The position numbers and the translations under genes are program-made. From CAZYTM01 sp964649725 (GTDB lineage: Bacteria; Desulfobacterota; Desulfuromonadia; Geobacterales; Geobacteraceae): a stretch of 64,000 bases of DNA. Location: the NCBI GenBank assembly GCA_964649725.1, contig CAZYTM010000005.1:124001-188000 (forward strand), read 5' to 3'. The notes under the pieces were generated by a model that worked only from the letters and a program-made list of their open reading frames with translations, searched no databases and was not told where the DNA came from. Positions 59,273 through 64,000 of this stretch are shown one piece after another (the first letter of the stretch is position 1; each line of letters begins with the position of its first letter).

Positions 59273-59727
59273 TCGCTGCAAAAGAGCAGGAACCAACTCT
59301 GGAGGACCACCGGAAGGCATTCAATGAGGCCGCCTTCCTCCTCGACATTTTTACCGCCACCATCGACAATATCATGGGTGGAGCAACTGCGCCGGTCGGG
59401 AGGATCGCCGGGCGGGAGATGGCGCGCAAACTCCCGGTCAATCTTGACGCACCGACCGTGGGAAAATGCATCGAACTCCTCGCCGCCAGGATGAAAGGTG
59501 GCTTTGCCTTCTCCCTCTGCGCCGGAGAAGGTGTCAATGAACTGCACTTCAGCCGCTGTACCCTCAAGGATGTCTGCAACTTGCGGGGGATAGCGACCGG
59601 CGGCCCATTATGCCGGCTTTTCCATGCCTATCTGGACGGCATCATGAACGAACTGCTCAACCGGCCGGTAAAATCGGAAATATTGGCAAGCGGGGATATA
59701 TGCCGGACAACCATCCGCACACAGTGA
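59269..59727 (+). CDS. Second V4R-like protein of the hydrogenase operon
   Basis: The 152-residue protein has the same layout as the first gene of the operon: an N-terminal helical half (LLDIFTATIDNIMGGATAP; then GRIAGREMARKL), a middle part LCRLFHAYLDGIMNELL, and a C-terminal strand with one Cys (SGDICRTTIRTQ). It is shorter and lacks the basic tail. The similarity suggests a duplication or a heterodimer. Its ATG overlaps the ferredoxin stop by four bases, and its 3' end overlaps the protease gene by 28 bases. Function unknown. Confidence 0.68.
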   Translation: MIAAKEQEPTLEDHRKAFNEAAFLLDIFTATIDNIMGGATAPVGRIAGREMARKLPVNLDAPTVGKCIELLAARMKGGFAFSLCAGEGVNELHFSRCTLKDVCNLRGIATGGPLCRLFHAYLDGIMNELLNRPVKSEILASGDICRTTIRTQ

Positions 59728-60227
59728 CCGGCTCCACGCTGACATCCCCCGGCGAGGTGCTGGTGGTATGCATCGGCAACGAACTGGTTGCGGACGATGC
59801 GGCAGGTTATGAAGTATTCCAAAGACTTGCAGCGCTCGAACCCCCTCCCTGGGCAAGGGTCGAATACGTCGCTGTCGGCGGGATTGCCCTGCTTGACCGT
59901 TTAACGGGAGAGGAGAGCGGTCTGATCGTCGTCGATGCGGTCCAGTTCGGCGCCCCGGCAGGTACTATCCATTCGCTCTCCTGGGAAGATATCCCCTCCC
60001 ACAGCTCGGCCTCGATCTCGGCACACAGTATCGGGCTGAACGAGACGATCGAGGTGGGGAGGCTCCTCTACCCGGAGAAGATCCCCCCGGCAATAAGACT
60101 GGTGGGGATTGAGGGGCGCTGTTTCAACCGGATGAGAGACCGGATGACAACCGAAACAGCTGCTGCGCTGGATGATGCTACAAGCTGCGTCATGCAGATG
60201 ATAAATCAGCTAAGGAATGGAGCTTAA
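59700..60227 (+). CDS. Hydrogenase maturation endopeptidase
   Basis: The 175-residue protein belongs to the HyaD/HybD/HycI family. VVCIGNELVADDAAGYEVFQRL near residues 23-44 contains the conserved Gly-Asn-Glu and Asp of the nickel site, and VDAVQFG supplies the second strand. A His in SISAHSIGL is the likely third ligand. It should cut the large-subunit tail after H448. I take ATG 59700 (GGGGA upstream); a longer frame to 59610 overlaps the preceding gene fully. Confidence 0.9.
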   Translation: MPDNHPHTVTGSTLTSPGEVLVVCIGNELVADDAAGYEVFQRLAALEPPPWARVEYVAVGGIALLDRLTGEESGLIVVDAVQFGAPAGTIHSLSWEDIPSHSSASISAHSIGLNETIEVGRLLYPEKIPPAIRLVGIEGRCFNRMRDRMTTETAAALDDATSCVMQMINQLRNGA

Positions 60228-60228
60228 G

Positions 60229-61839
60229 ATGAAAGCGAAATTATCTACCCATGGAGCGACAACTGGTTCGCTGACAGTACAGGAGGAGATTCAGCGGCTT
60301 GCCGAAGCGATGATGCAGGGGGAACTTGGTGCCCGGGGGAATCCGCTCGCCTTCAGCGGAGCCGATGCGGAACTGATAACCCTGGTCAACAGGATGCTCG
60401 ACACCCTTATCGCACCGCTCCGCCTGGCCGGCAACGCCCTCGACGAGATCGCCCACGGCCGTATCCCGCCATTTGTCATCGATGACTATCAGGGTGAATA
60501 TAATGACATCAAAAGGAACATCAACACCCTGCTGGCGACCCTCTACGGCCTGCATAACGAGACCCAGAGTCTCATCGGCAACATCAAGGAGGGTAAACTC
60601 AAGACTCGCGGCAATGACTGGGATTACGAAGGGATCTGGCTCGACCTGATCGCAGGGGTGAACGGCACCCTTGACGCGATTACCGGACCACTCCATGAAG
60701 CGAGTGATGTCCTTGCCAGGCTTGCCGCTTACGACCTGAGCGCCAGGATGAGAGGGAGATACCATGGCGAGCATGCCGTCATCAAAAAGGCGATGAATGC
60801 CACTGCCGAGTCGCTCCATGGTGCAATAGCACAGGTCTCTGAAACAGTAGAGCTGGTATCGGTTGTCGGCAGGACTATTGCCGAGAGCAGCCGGCTCGTC
60901 TCCCAGGGGGCGGCAGACCAGGAGCGCCAGCTCTCCGAAACCGCTGCAAATCTGGCGCAGATCTCCGCCACCTCGGTAAAGAGTTCCCAGAACACCAGCG
61001 ATGCACGGGAAAACGCCCAGCAGGCCGCTGCATCGATCGCCTCAGGGAAGGAGTCGATGGAGCGGATGCTGGAAGCGATGGCAGAGATCCGCAGTTCGGC
61101 AGACGACTCCGCCAGTATCGTGCAGGAGATCGACACCATAGCCAAAGAGACCGCCACCCTCTCCTCCAGTGCTGCGGAAAAGGCGGTTAAGGTCCGCACC
61201 TCTGCAGGCGGTTTCGGTGTGGTTGCCAACGAGATCAGGAGACTTTCCAAAACCTGTGAGGAGGCGGTGAACCGACTGGAGGATTTCTGCAAGCGGAGGA
61301 TTGCGATCTGCCAGAGCCAGGGTGTCGGATCAGAGGTCGACAAGTTACAGACCGAATTCCAGTACCTGATCGACGACCTTGACAACATTGCCATGAGCTC
61401 CGGGCTGCTGGGTGTCAATGCGGCCATCGAGGCGGCCTATGTGGAGGGGGCAGGGAACGATTTCGAACTCCTGACCGATGAGATACGCCAGTTGGCTAGC
61501 CGGTCGACAGAGGCGGCGAATAAGACCGAATCGCTCATCCTCAACTCCGTAGAGCATGCCCGGAGAGGCGAGGAGCTATCTAAAGAGATCGACCAGCATC
61601 TGGCAATTGCTGTTGACGGCGCCGGGACTATCGGCATGCTGACTGACGAAATATCGCTTGCCAGCCAGGACCAGGCGAGCGGTCTGGAGATGATAAGCCG
61701 GGCCGTATCCCATATCAACGAGGTGACCCGCAGCAATGCGGCAAGCGCCATTGAATCGACCGAGGCGACCAAAGAGTTGGAACAGCAGGTGAAAAAACTG
61801 ACCACCATGGTGAGCAAGTTCAGGCTGGAGGCGGCTTAG
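60229..61839 (+). CDS. Soluble chemoreceptor with tandem HAMP-like units and duplicated signalling tip
   Basis: The 536-residue protein has no membrane helix. Residues 21-63, 64-106, 115-153 and 161-200 repeat a HAMP-like pattern (helix, Gly-containing connector, helix), as in cytoplasmic poly-HAMP receptors. The signalling coiled coil then contains two tip-like segments. The first (301-345, ending GGFGVVANEIRRLSKT) is degenerate; the second (384-430, GLLGVNAAIEAAYVEG) is closer to the canonical tip. GGAG precedes ATG 60229, one base after the protease stop. It ends the hydrogenase operon at a strong terminator. Confidence 0.88.
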   Translation: MKAKLSTHGATTGSLTVQEEIQRLAEAMMQGELGARGNPLAFSGADAELITLVNRMLDTLIAPLRLAGNALDEIAHGRIPPFVIDDYQGEYNDIKRNINTLLATLYGLHNETQSLIGNIKEGKLKTRGNDWDYEGIWLDLIAGVNGTLDAITGPLHEASDVLARLAAYDLSARMRGRYHGEHAVIKKAMNATAESLHGAIAQVSETVELVSVVGRTIAESSRLVSQGAADQERQLSETAANLAQISATSVKSSQNTSDARENAQQAAASIASGKESMERMLEAMAEIRSSADDSASIVQEIDTIAKETATLSSSAAEKAVKVRTSAGGFGVVANEIRRLSKTCEEAVNRLEDFCKRRIAICQSQGVGSEVDKLQTEFQYLIDDLDNIAMSSGLLGVNAAIEAAYVEGAGNDFELLTDEIRQLASRSTEAANKTESLILNSVEHARRGEELSKEIDQHLAIAVDGAGTIGMLTDEISLASQDQASGLEMISRAVSHINEVTRSNAASAIESTEATKELEQQVKKLTTMVSKFRLEAA

Positions 61840-61855
61840 ATAATCTTTACTCTAT

Positions 61856-61885
61856 AAAAAAAGGGGGCTTTCAAGCCCCCTTTTT
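61856..61885. terminator. Bidirectional terminator between chemoreceptor and rubrerythrin genes
   Basis: AAAAAGGGGGCTT (61858-61870) pairs with AAGCCCCCTTTTT (61873-61885). Both strands end in T runs, so it closes both convergent transcripts. Confidence 0.93.
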
Positions 61886-61908
61886 GATTACAATCAGTAC
61901 GCCCCACC

Positions 61909-62415
61909 TCAACTCACCTTGAAGAATACACTCCCCTTGGCACCGCACACCTCGCAGCTCTCCGGAGCCGCTTTCGGCACGGTATGACCGCAGACCGGGC
62001 AGATGAAGTAGTCATAACTCTCAGTAGTCGCACCGAGGGTTTCGAGCGCCTCCTGATAGAGCTCCGCATGGACCTTCTCCACTGCATTGGCATAGGTGAA
62101 GGAGCGCCGCGCCTGAGCGGCATCCTCCAGTTCTGCATCGGCTATCATCTGCGGATACATGTTCTTGAACTCGTGGGTCTCGCCGGCTATCGCCTCCAGC
62201 AGGTTCTCCCGGGTGGCGTTGATCCCCCCCAGGGCACGCAGGTGGTTGTGGGCATGGATAGTCTCGGCTTCAGCAGCGGCGCGGAATAGTTTCGCCACCT
62301 GGGGAAAACCATCCTTGTCTGCCTGTTTGGCAAAGGCGAGATACTTCCGGTTTGCCTGGGATTCCCCGGCAAATGCCTCTTTCAGGTCTTTCTCCGTCTT
62401 CGGTCCGTTGGCCAT
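61909..62415 (-). CDS. rbr: Rubrerythrin
   Basis: Rubrerythrin reduces peroxide in anaerobes. The 168-residue protein has the di-iron four-helix domain with E18 (AGESQANRKY), E51 and H54 (AEAETIHAH), E79/E82 and H116. A C-terminal rubredoxin domain follows, with C139, C142, C154 and C157. This is the classical domain order and length. AGGAGGAG lies just before the ATG. It is monocistronic and converges with the hydrogenase-chemoreceptor operon. Confidence 0.96.
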   Translation of the reverse strand: MANGPKTEKDLKEAFAGESQANRKYLAFAKQADKDGFPQVAKLFRAAAEAETIHAHNHLRALGGINATRENLLEAIAGETHEFKNMYPQMIADAELEDAAQARRSFTYANAVEKVHAELYQEALETLGATTESYDYFICPVCGHTVPKAAPESCEVCGAKGSVFFKVS

Positions 62416-62576
62416 GGTCTCCTCCTAAATTATTGGAACTTTATGGGAATGAGATTTTTTCGCAAGATCAAGTCTGTCAAAAATATCCGCTGAGGCGCCC
62501 CGAAGGGGCCGGTCGCAGACCGAGACACAAGTGACTCAGAAGACTTACGCAGATATTGCGGAAAAGACTCGTTCCT

Positions 62577-63476
62577 TTAGAGCCGGATAAGGTCTTCGTG
62601 CTCCTCGTCAAGGGGGTTGATATGTATCATCACATCACCAACCTCAGGGAACTTATCAAATATAGCCTTTTTTACTGAAGTTGCAATATCATGGGAGCGT
62701 TTTACCGTCATGTTAGGGTCCATATCGAGCTTCAGGTCGACTATTACATACTGACCGGAGCGGCGCCCCCGAATCTCGTGGACATCCTCGACCCCGTCGA
62801 TAGTCTCTGCCAGGGCCGTAATGGCTCCGAGCAGCTCTTCCGGCGGTCGGCCATCCATAAGATCGTGTGCCGCCGAGCGGAAAGTCTCCCAGCCGATATG
62901 GAAGATGAAGAGCGAGGTCAACCCGGCTGCCAGGGGGTCCATGATGCCGTAGCCGAAGAAAGCGAACCCGACCCCGGCCAGAGTGGCTACAGAGGTGACT
63001 GCATCTTTGCGGTGATCCTTGGCAATGGCTGTTACCGCCGGGCTCCCCAGATGACCGCCAACCCGCAGTGAGTAGCGGCAAAGGGTCTCCTTGATGACTA
63101 TGGTAGCGAGTGCCGCCAGCACGGCAATCAGTTCCGGTTCACCGTAGCTGCGATTGATTACGCTCTGTACCGCCTTGTATAATATACCGGCTCCGGTGGT
63201 AAAGATAACCAGCGACACCATTATCGCAGAAAGACTTTCCGCCCGGCCGTGACCGTAGGGGTGAGCGGCATCGAACGGTTTACGGCCGATCTTCAGGGCG
63301 ATCATGGTAGACAGGATCGCCACGAAATCGCAGGCGCTCTCCACCCCGTCGGCAAAGACCGCTTCGGAGCGGCCGTAATAACCTGCCGCCAGCTTCATCA
63401 CCATCAGTACTGCATTTATCCAGAAGCCGACCTGTATAACCCGGTCGGCCCTGCCAAACCTTTCATCACGCAGCAT
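62577..63476 (-). CDS. Cation diffusion facilitator family transporter
   Basis: This proton-coupled exporter of divalent metals has five to six membrane helices in residues 15-200 and a cytoplasmic C-terminal domain. Metal-site motifs are DGVESACDF in helix 2 and KDHRKDAVTS in helix 5, with PYGHGRAES between. The C-terminal domain shows DVHEIRGRRSGQYVIVDLKLDMD and ends in VMIHINP. From ATG 63476 (CGGAGG upstream) it has 300 residues and overlaps the recJ stop by 11 bases. The exact metal (Zn, Fe, Mn, Co) is not clear. Confidence 0.9.
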   Translation of the reverse strand: MLRDERFGRADRVIQVGFWINAVLMVMKLAAGYYGRSEAVFADGVESACDFVAILSTMIALKIGRKPFDAAHPYGHGRAESLSAIMVSLVIFTTGAGILYKAVQSVINRSYGEPELIAVLAALATIVIKETLCRYSLRVGGHLGSPAVTAIAKDHRKDAVTSVATLAGVGFAFFGYGIMDPLAAGLTSLFIFHIGWETFRSAAHDLMDGRPPEELLGAITALAETIDGVEDVHEIRGRRSGQYVIVDLKLDMDPNMTVKRSHDIATSVKKAIFDKFPEVGDVMIHINPLDEEHEDLIRL

Positions 63477-64000
63477 TCTCAACCTCCGCAGAGCGCAGGT
63501 CCCTGATGCGCATTTGCGCACTGCTCCTGCCATTCCACTCATTTATCCCGAGAGTACATAACATATCAATCCTGCCGTCAGGCAGATCATGGTCAGTCAT
63601 ATTGAAGCCGATCGCCTCCAGCAGAGTATCACCGTGCCGCACTCTGAGCCGCAGATGCTTTCCCTTCAGAACCCGTTGCTCGACCACAGCAAGGTCCCGC
63701 AGCAGGAAGACCGGCTCCGGGTTGGCCATGCCGAACGGGGCGAGTGAAGCTAAATCTCTGGCAAGTTCTACAGTCACTTCGGCAGGCTCAAGCTGTGCAT
63801 CGACCGCCAGCTCAGGAAGCAGGTCCTCGACAGTGAGGGTGCCGGCAGCCACCTCTTCGAAAGCGTCGACAAATGCTGCCAGGGTCGCCTCGTCAATGGC
63901 CAGTCCGGCGGCATACTTATGTCCGCCGAACTTGAGGAGATGCTCGCTGCAGGCCCTGAGTGCATCATGCAGATGAAAGTTCGGGATGCTCCGACCCGAT
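63466..64000 (-). CDS. recJ: Single-strand DNA exonuclease RecJ (partial, 5' end outside window)
   Basis: The frame is open to the right edge, so only the C-terminal 177 residues are present. The visible part contains RSIPNFHLHDALRAC and LLKFGGHKYAAGL, the family segment around the conserved His of the DHHA1 domain. A nucleic-acid-binding OB domain follows (LAPFGMANPEPVFLL, then GKHLRLRVRHG). RecJ degrades 5' single strands in recombination and mismatch repair. The DHH catalytic motifs lie outside the window. Confidence 0.92.
   Translation of the reverse strand, partial: SGRSIPNFHLHDALRACSEHLLKFGGHKYAAGLAIDEATLAAFVDAFEEVAAGTLTVEDLLPELAVDAQLEPAEVTVELARDLASLAPFGMANPEPVFLLRDLAVVEQRVLKGKHLRLRVRHGDTLLEAIGFNMTDHDLPDGRIDMLCTLGINEWNGRSSAQMRIRDLRSAEVENAA

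Noticed and set aside
1..64000. CRISPR arrays, insertion sequences, tRNA or rRNA genes
   Set aside because: No evenly spaced direct repeats, transposase frames, cloverleaf or rRNA-like stretches were seen while reading both strands.

Overview
The window looks like chromosomal DNA of a Geobacter-like bacterium (Desulfuromonadota). The evidence is a 10-haem lipoprotein and other c-type cytochromes, a methanogen-type (Mvh-like) NiFe hydrogenase, several chemoreceptors, a trp operon carrying a second trpB of the TrpB2 type, a GEMM-I riboswitch of the kind frequent in Geobacter, and heptose genes interleaved with the mre cell-shape genes. I saw no rRNA, tRNA, insertion sequence, prophage or CRISPR array. 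Base composition is fairly even, so most of the window reads as core genome with a few accessory blocks.

Layout. 1-1250 (minus): the start of an AmrS-type radical SAM gene, cut by the window edge, and an unknown small protein. 1515-13547 (minus): a long envelope cluster read mreB, a family 2 glycosyltransferase, gmhA, a deoxyhypusine-synthase-like gene, hldE, gmhB, rfbA, an rfbC-like gene, mreC, mreD, mrdA (PBP2), rodA. It joins elongasome genes to ADP-heptose and dTDP-sugar synthesis. 13840-17746 (plus): a PpiD-like chaperone, purC and a 6-phosphofructokinase. 17828-20014 (minus): a DsbC-like protein with a haem-type motif, an orphan GspC-like protein and a Cys-rich lipoprotein. 20265-32084 (minus): trpA, accD, folC, lptD, rfbB, rfbD, a mannose-isomerase-type cupin, manC, a tungsten aldehyde oxidoreductase and a class II aldolase. 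These cover LPS export, nucleotide sugars, folate and fatty acid precursors. 32099-39073: a chemoreceptor, a PstS-like binding protein, a monohaem cytochrome and a cytochrome-porin fusion (all minus), diverging from the 10-haem lipoprotein (plus). 39133-40340 (minus): a LEA-2 lipoprotein and a lytic transglycosylase. 40699-47978 (minus): trpE-G-D-C-B2-F-B. 48097-52145 (minus): a five-PAS histidine kinase preceded by a second PstS-like protein. 52386-55729: htpG, a riboswitch-controlled membrane protein, and a divergent csrA.

56112-61839 (plus) is the most distinctive block: a tightly overlapping operon V4R-like protein, hydrogenase small subunit, large subunit, 2[4Fe-4S] ferredoxin, second V4R-like protein, maturation protease, and a soluble chemoreceptor with several HAMP-like units and a duplicated signalling tip. 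It is preceded by a good match to a sigma-28 (flagellar/chemotaxis) promoter, so a role in hydrogen or redox sensing for taxis is a reasonable hypothesis. The window ends with rubrerythrin, a cation diffusion facilitator and the 3' part of recJ (minus).

The strongest leads are the sigma-28 hydrogenase-chemoreceptor operon; the GEMM-I riboswitch with an adenine at the position that selects 3',3'-cGAMP; the Cyc2-like cytochrome-porin in a cytochrome/chemoreceptor cluster; and two cases of an orphan PstS-like protein placed directly before a membrane sensor.
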